The position numbers and the translations under genes were made by a program. The notes under the pieces are model-generated. The model did no database searches. It was not told the origin of the DNA and saw nothing but the letters and a program-made list of their open reading frames with translations. A stretch of 8,063 nucleotides of DNA, from assembly GCA_031262625.1 (NCBI GenBank), contig JAISHJ010000029.1:1-8063 (forward strand), given 5' to 3'. Shown piece after piece: positions 1-5,587 of this stretch; within the stretch, counting starts at the first letter, position 1; each line of letters begins with the position of its first letter. The stretch comes from Ruminococcus sp. GTDB lineage: Bacteria; Bacillota; Clostridia; Oscillospirales; Ruminococcaceae.

Positions 1-678
1 GTGTGGATAGGCTTCGGCGCAACAATTATGAGCGGAGTGAAGATAGGAAACGGTGCGGTAATCGCGGCTAATTCTCACGTTATAAAAGACGTTCCTCCCT
101 ATGCTATAGTCGGCGGAAATCCAGCGAAAGTCATAAAATACCGCTTTACAGAAGAACAAATCGAAGAACTCCAAAAAATAGCATGGTGGGACTGGGATAA
201 CGAGAAAATTGAAGCTTGTAAAGCCGATTTTACAATACCGATCTCCGAATTTATTGAAAAACACCGCGTGCTGTCACCCCCCGCTTTACGCACAAAAGAA
301 TTAAATCTAACCGACCCGCAACTCCTTTTCTTCCCCGATTTTGACGAACCTATGCCGCTTTGGCGCGAGGTTATCAAAGGCTATTGCGAAAATCCTCTCG
401 GAAAGCTGCAAGTATATTTCCACGGCGAGGAAGAATTCGAGAAAAACCAAATCGATTTCTCCGCCGCAATTGAGAAGTACTACTCAGGTAAAGGGGAAAT
501 TATCGCCTCAGTAGGCGACCTCGAAAAAGAAGACGAACTTTTCGCCGAAGCAGACTGCTTCATACCCAGCAGATGCCTAAACACAGTAAGGCGCTCCTGT
601 CTGGCAGACAGATACGGCGTGAAAATAATAAGCCCAATCGACACCCCCTTCCTGCACGAATTAAAAACCAAAACATAG
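1..678 (+). CDS. Hexapeptide-repeat (CatB/Vat-like) O-acetyltransferase with C-terminal extension, 5'-truncated
   Basis: This is the 3' part of a xenobiotic acyltransferase-type (XAT/CatB) left-handed beta-helix enzyme, a family that transfers acetyl from acetyl-CoA to hydroxyl groups of sugars or antibiotics. Residues 1-48 hold the last hexapeptide coils (WIGFGATIMSGVKIG, then IAANSHVIKDV, then PPYAIVGGNPAKVIKYRF). The PPYAIVGGNPA signature and the following WWDW at 62-65 are typical of the end of the family's catalytic domain. The frame is open to the window edge, and WIG usually lies well inside the protein, so the GTG at position 1 is not the true start; the catalytic His should lie upstream. 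Usual members end about 20-40 residues after WWDW, whereas this one continues for about 130 residues (roughly 95-225). The tail is predicted alpha/beta and contains ADCFIPSR and YGVKIISPID, vaguely like the C-terminal half of a glycosyltransferase. It could act on cell-surface polysaccharide. The family call is firm; the substrate is unknown. Confidence 0.85.
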   Translation: MWIGFGATIMSGVKIGNGAVIAANSHVIKDVPPYAIVGGNPAKVIKYRFTEEQIEELQKIAWWDWDNEKIEACKADFTIPISEFIEKHRVLSPPALRTKELNLTDPQLLFFPDFDEPMPLWREVIKGYCENPLGKLQVYFHGEEEFEKNQIDFSAAIEKYYSGKGEIIASVGDLEKEDELFAEADCFIPSRCLNTVRRSCLADRYGVKIISPIDTPFLHELKTKT

Positions 679-782
679 GGGTACGTTGGGGATACGCTGG
701 GGGGGAGAGGAGCGGTGACAGTGTGGCGCTGCGCCACACTCCCCTCTCCCCCCCCAGACCCCCCCTCTCCCGGACTTTAAAC
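679..782 (+). repeat. Dispersed GC-rich stem-loop element, copy A
   Basis: The copy starts at the base after the acetyltransferase stop codon and ends in GGACTTTAAAC at 772-782. Order of parts: GGGGTAC-type lead (679-698), G-tract GGGGGGGAGAGG (699-710), AGCGGTGAC, an interrupted palindrome at 720-740 (arms AGTGTGGCG and CGCCACACT, loop CTG), C-tract with CCTCTCCCCCCC (743-754), and a second C-rich run. The G-tract and C-tract are perfect complements over 12 bp, so the copy can fold into one long hairpin topped by the palindrome. It matches copy B (994-1116) in inverted orientation and copy C (7973-8063) in direct orientation. No ORF is credible inside it. It is probably a non-autonomous REP/MITE-like repeat or an mRNA 3'-end structure. 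Confidence 0.85.
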
Positions 783-817
783 ATTATTCTTGATTTACTC
801 TTTGGTAAATAATTAAG

Positions 818-870
818 CCGTTTATGAATTTCATTCCTTGGAATGGTGTTCGTAGCGGTTTTTACTTTTT
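818..870 (+). terminator. Probable intrinsic terminator for the acetyltransferase transcript
   Basis: An imperfect stem pairs 818-837 (starting CCGTTTATGAA) with 840-858 (ending GTAGCGG). It has several G-U pairs, one mismatch and one bulged base, and closes around CCTTGG. It is followed directly by TTTTTACTTTTT (859-870). The G-U pairs form only in the + strand transcript, which fits a terminator for the rightward gene about 140 nt downstream of its stop codon. Confidence 0.6.
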
Positions 871-911
871 CAGAAGCTTAACAATTTCTTATTCTTAAAT
901 ATTCACAAATG

Positions 912-970
912 AAAAAATCGTTTATGAAAGCCATTCCAACGAATGGCTTTCATAAACGGAAGTGTTTTTT
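912..970. terminator. Perfect 18-bp hairpin with T-runs on both sides, probable bidirectional terminator
   Basis: CGTTTATGAAAGCCATTC (919-936) and GAATGGCTTTCATAAACG (941-958) are exact reverse complements around a 4-nt loop (CAAC). On the - strand the stem is followed after one base by six T (912-917 on the + strand are A), which suits termination of the aldo/keto reductase operon. On the + strand a run of six T lies at 965-970. The stem shares CGTTTATGAA and CATTCC with the neighbouring hairpin at 818-858, so the two may be diverged copies of one unit. Confidence 0.7.
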
Positions 971-993
971 ATGAAAGATTAGAACAAGAAAAA

Positions 994-1116
994 GTTTAAA
1001 GTCCGGGAGGGGTGGGGGTTTGAGGGAGGGGAGGGGAGTGTGGCGCAGCGCCACACTGTCACTCCTCCTCCCCTCCCCCAACGTATCATCCCCGTACCCC
1101 GTACCCAGCGTACCCC
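994..1116 (-). repeat. Dispersed GC-rich stem-loop element, copy B (inverted)
   Basis: Read on the - strand, this copy begins at the base after the aldo/keto reductase stop codon with GGGGTACGCTGGGTACGGGG and ends in GGACTTTAAAC (994-1004). The palindrome at 1037-1057 is the same as in copy A. The flanking stem differs in sequence but still pairs: on the + strand GGGAGGGGAGG (1024-1034) is the exact complement of CCTCCCCTCCC (1067-1077). The lead is longer than in copy A because of extra GGGTAC-type units. The + strand also carries a dense run of G-tracts at 1005-1036 that fits a G-quadruplex motif. Confidence 0.85.
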
Positions 1117-2238
1117 TTAGCATAAAGCAGAAATAGCGGCGTCAGCTTTTTTTAGGGATTCTATGATGGGGAGGTGTTGCGGGCAGTGAGATTCGCAGGC
1201 GCCGCAGGCTATGCAGTTTGAGGGTTTTTGGTCTGCGGGGATTTCGTGTTCCCAGTTCCACTTAATGTCGCCGGGGTTGTTGTATTTAGCGTAGTTATTC
1301 CAGAGACCGAAGATACGGGGGATATTGACGCCGGAGGGGCATGGCATACAGTAGTTGCACCATGTGCAGCCGATGTTTGACTTATTTTTAACGTTTTCGA
1401 CGTGAGCATCGAGGACTTTTGACTCGGAGTCGGTGAGGGGTTTGAAGTCTTTGAAAGTTTCGAGGTTGTCCTTGACTTGCTCCATATTTGACATACCGGA
1501 GAGGATAACGGAAACGGCGGGGAGACTTCCGACATAGCGGAGAGCCCAGCGAGCGGCGGAGTCGTTCGGAGCAGCGGCTTTGAGGGGAGCAATGTCGGCA
1601 TCGGCGAAGGTAGCGAGAGAGCCGCCCTTGACAGGTTCCATAATTACAACGGCAGTACCCTGTTTAACGCAGTCTTGGTAACCTTTGAGACCTGCTTGGT
1701 AGTCGGTATCCATGTAGTTAAGCTGAATTTGGCAGAATTCCCATTTACGGTAGTAGATAATATCCTCGAAAACGTCGTATTCGTCGTGGAAGGAGAAGCC
1801 GTAACGCTTGATTTTGCCTTCCTTTTGCATACCTTCAAAGTATTCGACAACGCCGAGGTCTTTCATACGCTTCCATGATTCGCGGTTGAGAGCGTGGAGG
1901 AGGTAAAAATCAACGTAGTCGGTCTGGAGGCGGTCAAGCTGAACCTGAAAGAGGCGTTTTGCATCGTCGAGAGTCTGAACTTCCCAACAGGGTAGTTTTG
2001 TAGCGTAGCAGAAGCTTTCGCGGGGGAACTGCTTCATAATATCGGAAGTTATGCGTTCGGAAGTACCGCCGTGGTAGGGGTAAGCTGTGTCGAAATAAGT
2101 AACGCCGGAATTGTAAGCAAGTTCAAGCATTTCCTTTGTCTGCGCCTTGTCAACCTGTCCGTCTGCTCCGGTGGGGAAACGCATACAGCCGAAACCTAAG
2201 AGCGAAACTTTTTGACCTGCGATTTCACGATAAGTCAT
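1117..2238 (-). CDS. Aldo/keto reductase with C-terminal [4Fe-4S] domain
   Basis: A 373-residue cytoplasmic oxidoreductase of the iron-sulfur aldo/keto reductase group (COG1453-like), presumably reducing a carbonyl compound with NAD(P)H. The TIM-barrel part covers about residues 1-270. The expected tetrad is visible: D50 in FDTAYPYH, Y53 or Y55 beside it, K81 in ATKLP, and H115 in YLLHAL. Residues 145-152 (RYGFSFHD) and 244-250 (VILSGMS) are family motifs. The C-terminus carries two Cys groups: C291, C294, C297, C300 (CTWCNYCMPCP) and C342, C345, C348, C352 (CIACGACESHCP). The second is a canonical [4Fe-4S] motif. AGGAG at 2246-2250 sits 7 nt before the ATG. The start overlaps the end of coaW by 14 bp, so it is very likely translated with it as the last gene of the nadE operon. 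Codons mostly end in C, more than in coaW or nadE. The true substrate cannot be read from the sequence. Confidence 0.92.
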   Translation of the reverse strand: MTYREIAGQKVSLLGFGCMRFPTGADGQVDKAQTKEMLELAYNSGVTYFDTAYPYHGGTSERITSDIMKQFPRESFCYATKLPCWEVQTLDDAKRLFQVQLDRLQTDYVDFYLLHALNRESWKRMKDLGVVEYFEGMQKEGKIKRYGFSFHDEYDVFEDIIYYRKWEFCQIQLNYMDTDYQAGLKGYQDCVKQGTAVVIMEPVKGGSLATFADADIAPLKAAAPNDSAARWALRYVGSLPAVSVILSGMSNMEQVKDNLETFKDFKPLTDSESKVLDAHVENVKNKSNIGCTWCNYCMPCPSGVNIPRIFGLWNNYAKYNNPGDIKWNWEHEIPADQKPSNCIACGACESHCPQHLPIIESLKKADAAISALC

Positions 2239-2986
2239 AATTATTCTCCTTTAAATTGTTTTCTATATTTGATTTTACATTTATTAGGCACCCGATCGCG
2301 CCTGCGAATGAAGCGTTTTCGGGAAAAATAAAACTGATTTTGTGTATCCTTTCAAGGATAGAAGCTTTTTGGCGAAGTATCTTTAGGTTAGCAAGCCCTC
2401 CCGTGAAGACGATTTTTTCGGAGTTTCTCCGCGCAAAAACTGCCATCATAAGAAGCGATTCAGCCACAAGGTGAGTAATTCCTGCCGCGAAATCCTCGGG
2501 TAAAGTTTTGTCGTTAAGTTTATGAAGAAGCGAAACGGTAATATCGGGAGGGAGCAGGCTTTCGGGCGAAACATCCATAATGTCGCTCATTATAAGGTCA
2601 ACATTATTAACATTGCCGCGCTCTGAAAGCGCGCTTATTAGTCTTACATCGGCATTTTTGCCGGAAAATCCGTAAAGCCCCTTAATTGTTCCGCCGCCAA
2701 GACCCGAGCCGCCGAGGTGGGAGTAATTGTCAGAAGTAACCCGTAAAAATGCCGTGCCTGTCCCGGTGCTTACGAGGAGGAATTCCTTTAGCCCTGTAAG
2801 CCTTTTAGCCCCAGCAACAACGCAATCAAATTCGGGAAAATGATGTTCCTTGTCCGCTGCTTTTATCCCTGTGTAGCCGTAGGAAGCTTCAAAATCGGGC
2901 TTGGTATTTGTACAGATAATATCGCCGTTTTTTTGATAGGCGTATTTAGTATCTGTAAGTCCGTAGTCAACGCCGCAAAAAATCAT
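2225..2986 (-). CDS. coaW: Type II pantothenate kinase
   Basis: A 253-residue kinase of the Fumble/type II PanK family (ASKHA fold), which phosphorylates pantothenate with ATP in the first step of CoA synthesis. Visible motifs are the N-terminal phosphate loop GVDYGLTDTK (5-14), VSTGTGT (72-78), the glycine-rich LGGSGLGGGTIKGL (91-104), VFTGG (193-197) and FPENASFAGAIG (221-232) near the C-terminus. All are in family order, and the length is close to the roughly 265 residues of the staphylococcal enzyme. E52 in PEFD may be the catalytic Glu, but that is tentative. GAGGT (2992-2996) lies 5 nt before the ATG and overlaps the nadE stop codon. The gene starts 8 bp after nadE and overlaps the reductase gene by 14 bp, pointing to one transcript. 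Type II bacterial enzymes are generally little inhibited by CoA, so flux control may differ from CoaA systems. Confidence 0.9.
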   Translation of the reverse strand: MIFCGVDYGLTDTKYAYQKNGDIICTNTKPDFEASYGYTGIKAADKEHHFPEFDCVVAGAKRLTGLKEFLLVSTGTGTAFLRVTSDNYSHLGGSGLGGGTIKGLYGFSGKNADVRLISALSERGNVNNVDLIMSDIMDVSPESLLPPDITVSLLHKLNDKTLPEDFAAGITHLVAESLLMMAVFARRNSEKIVFTGGLANLKILRQKASILERIHKISFIFPENASFAGAIGCLINVKSNIENNLKENNYDLS

Positions 2987-2994
2987 CGCTTACC

Positions 2995-4872
2995 TCAAAA
3001 AAGGAAATTTTTGCTTATGTCCGACGGCATACGGAAATCCGCACGCGGAGAGAGCGAAACCGAACCTACCTTTACGCCGTCAGGAAGACATGAACGCTTA
3101 AACTGCATTGAAAAGAAGCGTGATATGAATAGGTCAAGCCACTTCTTTATAACTTCGGGGGAGTATACACCCTTCCACGCTTGCTTTGCTATGCGGAGGA
3201 TTTTTTCGGGGGAATATGACTGTCTCACAAAATAGTAAAGGAAGAAATCGTGCAGTTCATAAGGACCGATAATTTCTTCGGTATGCTGTTCCCCCTCACT
3301 TGCGGGGAGGAGTTCGGGAGAAACAGGCGTAGCTAAAATGTCTTCAAGCACCGCAGCAATTTCTTTAGACGAATCCTTTATGAAATATCGGACAAGATGA
3401 CGTACAAGCGTCTTAGGTACGCCGGAGTTTACCCCATACATAGACATATGGTCGCCGTTGTAGGTAGACCATCCGAGAGCAAGTTCCGACAAGTCTCCCG
3501 TCCCGATAACAATTCCGCCGTGCATATTGGCTATATCCATCAAAATCTGTGTTCGCTCGCGGGCTTGAACATTTTCAAAAGCAGTTGTCCTGTCATCTTC
3601 GGGTAAACCAATGTCTCTAAAATGAAGCTTTACCGCTTCGGTAATATCTATCTCGCGAAAGTCGGTATCGAACGCTGCCGCAAGCTTTTCGGCGTTGCTT
3701 TTGGTGCGGGAAGTAGTCCCGAAACACGGCATAGTTACCGCTATAATGCCTTTGTTTGAAATATTAAGTATGTCGAAAGCCTTGACTGTCACAAGGAAAG
3801 CAAGCGTGCTGTCAAGTCCGCCCGAAAGCCCTATGACAGCAGTTTTCGTACCGATTGAAGACATTCTCTTGCAGAGGGCGTGCGCCTGCATTTTAATTAT
3901 ATATTCAAGCCGTTTCGCAAGTTCGTTATTATCGGCGGGAACGAACGGGTACCGCGGGAAATTACGGAGTAAGTTAGCATAATTTTTCTTCTCCATATTA
4001 AGCTTTACGGTGGGGAAGTTTGTTTCGGTAACCTTGAATGTTGACATACGCATCCGCTCACTGTTAAGCTTGCTAACGTCAATATCTGCTATAATAGAGC
4101 CGCCCATGAATGGTTCCGACTCCGCTAAAATAACGCCGTTTTCCGCGATAAAGGACTGCCCGTCATAAACACAGTCGGAAGTTGACTCGCCGCGCCCTGC
4201 GTTTGCGTAGATGTAAGCAGAAATTGTCCGCGCAGACTGCATCTTAACAAGGTCACGCCTGTAAATATCCTTGCCGATTACAGCATTTGAAGCGGAAAGG
4301 TTACAGATAACAGTCGCTCCCGCCTCGCAAAGTTCATTTGACGGAGGGTTCGGAAGCCATAAATCTTCACAGATTTCCGCACCGCAAACTGCATCTGAAA
4401 TTACGTTAACGCCGCTCTTTTCGGAGGTTAATTTTATCAGCGCGGAAGTGCCTGTTTCGGTTACAGCTTCTGCACCGGGATTAAAATAACGTTTTTCGTA
4501 ATATTCATTATAATTCGGAATATGCTTTTTAAGGGTAACGCTCTTTACCGTACCCATATAGCAGGCGGCGGCGGCGTTATAGAGTTTCCCCGAACTTATT
4601 ACAGGGAGACCTACATAAAAGAGTATCGGAAGCGAAGCAGTTTCTTTTAATATTTGTTTGAGAGCCGCTGCTGCTGAGTCAAAAAGCTTTGAATGTAAAA
4701 ACATATCGCCGCAGTTGTAGCCGGTAATTGAAAGTTCCGGGAAGACAGCTAACTTAACTTCGCGGCTTGCAAGATATTTTATATTCGCGATAATTTCGGC
4801 GGTATTAAGCTTAACGTTGCCGGGGCAAACGTGAGGTGAAACTGCCGCAACCCTTAAAAACCCATCATTCAT
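2995..4872 (-). CDS. nadE: Glutamine-dependent NAD+ synthetase
   Basis: A 625-residue two-domain enzyme that makes NAD+ from nicotinic acid adenine dinucleotide, ATP and glutamine-derived ammonia. The N-terminal nitrilase-type glutaminase domain (about 5-270) shows the triad: E46 in FPELSITGY, K115 (or K116) in LKKHIPNY, and C168 in EICEDLW. The C-terminal synthetase domain (about 320-600) has the ATP pyrophosphatase loop SGGLDS (350-355), then RERTQILMDIAN (438-449), GTGDLSELALGW (457-468) and GPYELHDFFLYYF (537-549). Length and domain order are normal for the glutamine-using form. It is the first gene of the operon with coaW and the reductase. The next in-frame Met is residue 57, inside the glutaminase domain, so the start is secure. 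Even so, no Shine-Dalgarno sequence precedes it; the leader ends CGTAAAGCTAT, so translation may be weak or structure-dependent. No clear promoter was found on this strand. Confidence 0.96.
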   Translation of the reverse strand: MNDGFLRVAAVSPHVCPGNVKLNTAEIIANIKYLASREVKLAVFPELSITGYNCGDMFLHSKLFDSAAAALKQILKETASLPILFYVGLPVISSGKLYNAAAACYMGTVKSVTLKKHIPNYNEYYEKRYFNPGAEAVTETGTSALIKLTSEKSGVNVISDAVCGAEICEDLWLPNPPSNELCEAGATVICNLSASNAVIGKDIYRRDLVKMQSARTISAYIYANAGRGESTSDCVYDGQSFIAENGVILAESEPFMGGSIIADIDVSKLNSERMRMSTFKVTETNFPTVKLNMEKKNYANLLRNFPRYPFVPADNNELAKRLEYIIKMQAHALCKRMSSIGTKTAVIGLSGGLDSTLAFLVTVKAFDILNISNKGIIAVTMPCFGTTSRTKSNAEKLAAAFDTDFREIDITEAVKLHFRDIGLPEDDRTTAFENVQARERTQILMDIANMHGGIVIGTGDLSELALGWSTYNGDHMSMYGVNSGVPKTLVRHLVRYFIKDSSKEIAAVLEDILATPVSPELLPASEGEQHTEEIIGPYELHDFFLYYFVRQSYSPEKILRIAKQAWKGVYSPEVIKKWLDLFISRFFSMQFKRSCLPDGVKVGSVSLSPRADFRMPSDISKNFLF

Positions 4873-4881
4873 ATAGCTTTA

Positions 4882-4914
4882 CGGAAAGAAATTTTTCCGC
4901 TTTCACCGCTTTCA
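4882..4914 (-). promoter_or_regulatory. nadE leader: small hairpin plus tandem 9-bp repeat
   Basis: On the + strand CGGAAA (4882-4887) and TTTCCG (4894-4899) form a 6-bp stem with a 6-nt interior, ending 9 nt upstream of the nadE start. It is followed by two exact copies of CCGCTTTCA (4897-4905 and 4906-4914). In the nadE transcript these would sit where a ribosome binding site is expected, and none is visible. They could be a translational control site or chance; no known riboswitch class is recognised. Confidence 0.25.
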
Positions 4915-4924
4915 AAAATTTTGC

Positions 4925-4953
4925 TTGCATTTTATTTATTTATCTGTTATAAT
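4925..4953 (+). promoter_or_regulatory. Sigma-A type promoter of the XRE regulator gene
   Basis: TTGCAT (-35, 4925-4930), a 17-bp spacer and TATAAT (-10, 4948-4953) with an extended TG at 4945-4946. The start of transcription would be near 4960, about 54 nt before the regulator's ATG. Confidence 0.75.
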
Positions 4954-4969
4954 ATTCATAAGAATATTA
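4950..4969. promoter_or_regulatory. Palindromic operator candidate over the regulator's -10 box
   Basis: TAATATTC (4950-4957) and GAATATTA (4962-4969) are perfect 8-bp inverted repeats separated by ATAA. The palindrome overlaps the last bases of the -10 box and the predicted start site. A dimeric XRE repressor bound here would block its own promoter and could also affect the divergent nadE operon. It is AT-rich, so chance cannot be excluded. Confidence 0.45.
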
Positions 4970-4999
4970 ACGTAGAATTTATTATAATATATCCGGCTT

Positions 5000-5006
5000 G
5001 GGAGGT
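5000..5006 (+). promoter_or_regulatory. Ribosome binding site that fixes the XRE gene start
   Basis: GGGAGGT lies 7 nt before the ATG at 5014. The frame is open further upstream to an ATG at 4921, but that codon lies upstream of or inside the promoter, so it cannot be on the transcript. Confidence 0.85.
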
Positions 5007-5013
5007 CATAAAT

Positions 5014-5532
5014 ATGGATTTACATGAAATAGGGCGGGCAATAAAAACGAAACGCAAGGCTCTTCATCTTACCCAAGCGGCAACAGTCGGCGATACTATA
5101 ACACGCAATATGCTGTCGCAGGTCGAGAGCGGTGTTGCTTATCCGTCCGTAAAGACTCTGATGTTTTTAACGGAGCGTTTAGGGCTTTCGATGAGTGTTT
5201 CCGATGCGGAAGAATCGGTTTTTTATAGCTACTTAACTGCCAAAGATAATTTTCACGCCGGGGAATTCTCCGCCGTGATTAAAGCTGCTTCGGAACATAA
5301 ACCCGGGTCACCGCTTTTTGACGAATTTTCAGCCCTCAAAACACGTGCCGCGATTGAAATCGCCGAATCAGCTTACATACGGAGGGATTTCGCCGCCTGT
5401 GTGGAATATGCGGAACTTGCGAAGGAGTCCGCTTCTGACGGCACATTCGCAAACAATGCACTCATTACTCAAGCACAGAATCTGCTTCTACTCTGTGAAA
5501 AAGAGACAAAGAAAGCCGCAAAGGAAGCGTAA
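5014..5532 (+). CDS. XRE-family transcriptional regulator with helical C-terminal domain
   Basis: A 172-residue cytoplasmic DNA-binding protein. Residues 6-60 form a Cro/CI-type helix-turn-helix, with scaffold IGRAIKTKRKALHLTQ (6-21), recognition region TRNMLSQVESG (30-40) and PSVKTLMFLTERLG (44-57). The ITRNMLSQ form, with a shortened turn (VGDTIT) before the recognition helix, is one I associate with clostridial XRE proteins. Residues 67-172 are all helical and Ala-rich with repeated aromatic positions (YSYLTAKDNFHAGEF, then YIRRDFAACVEYAELA). They look like two or three TPR-like hairpins, probably for dimerisation or peptide sensing. There is no membrane segment. It is divergent from nadE and convergent with the maturase gene. 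Its own promoter carries a palindrome, so autoregulation is likely and control of the nadE-coaW operon possible. No specific regulon can be named. Confidence 0.88.
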   Translation: MDLHEIGRAIKTKRKALHLTQAATVGDTITRNMLSQVESGVAYPSVKTLMFLTERLGLSMSVSDAEESVFYSYLTAKDNFHAGEFSAVIKAASEHKPGSPLFDEFSALKTRAAIEIAESAYIRRDFAACVEYAELAKESASDGTFANNALITQAQNLLLLCEKETKKAAKEA

Positions 5533-5587
5533 TTACGGCAAAGCCGTTTGACATCTGTACCGTCCATACCACGGTAAAGCCGCTCAC
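5533..5587. other. Short convergent spacer with near-identical 12-bp direct repeats
   Basis: ACGGCAAAGCCG (5535-5546) and ACGGTAAAGCCG (5571-5582) match at 11 of 12 bases. ACGGC/GCCGT (5535-5547) is a 5-bp hairpin and TACCGT/ACGGTA (5558-5576) a 6-bp hairpin. Neither has a T-run on either strand, so neither is a convincing terminator for the regulator gene or the maturase gene that converge here. Confidence 0.35.

Larger units (their letters stand above)
679..1116. other. Gene-free convergent intergenic region (438 bp)
   Basis: The acetyltransferase (+) and the aldo/keto reductase (-) converge here. The region is organised as nested inverted repeats: outer arms are element copies A (679-782) and B (994-1116). 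The AT-rich core (783-993) holds two hairpins, at 818-858 and 919-958, that share the sequence CGTTTATGAA and a CATTCC apex. I see no open frame with a ribosome binding site and no RNA gene. The short ORFs crossing it are low-complexity translations of the G/C tracts. Confidence 0.8.

Noticed and set aside
573..812. Short ORF reading through the acetyltransferase end into element copy A
   Set aside because: No ribosome binding site, overlaps a firm gene in another frame, and its second half is a low-complexity Pro/Arg/Ser translation of the C-tracts.
679..1116. CRISPR array or tRNA/rRNA gene in the repeat-rich spacer
   Set aside because: The repeats are two inverted copies, not a regular direct array with spacers, and no cloverleaf or rRNA motif is seen.
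679..1116. Complete insertion sequence bounded by the inverted copies A and B
   Set aside because: There is no transposase ORF inside and no target-site duplication. The third copy lies alone at 7973, so the copies are better seen as independent elements than as terminal repeats of one transposon.
1209..1601. 130-residue ORF on the - strand inside the reductase gene
   Set aside because: Ser/Thr/Pro-rich out-of-frame shadow of the aldo/keto reductase, with no domain or start signal.
2840..3235. 131-residue + strand ORF spanning the coaW/nadE junction
   Set aside because: Antisense to two clearly real genes and without a recognisable domain.
4983..4988. Second TATAAT before the XRE gene
   Set aside because: No -35 element at a suitable distance; a transcript from it would start at about the ribosome binding site.
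5535..5576. Intrinsic terminators between the XRE gene and the maturase gene
   Set aside because: Stems are only 5-6 bp and neither strand has a T-run after them.
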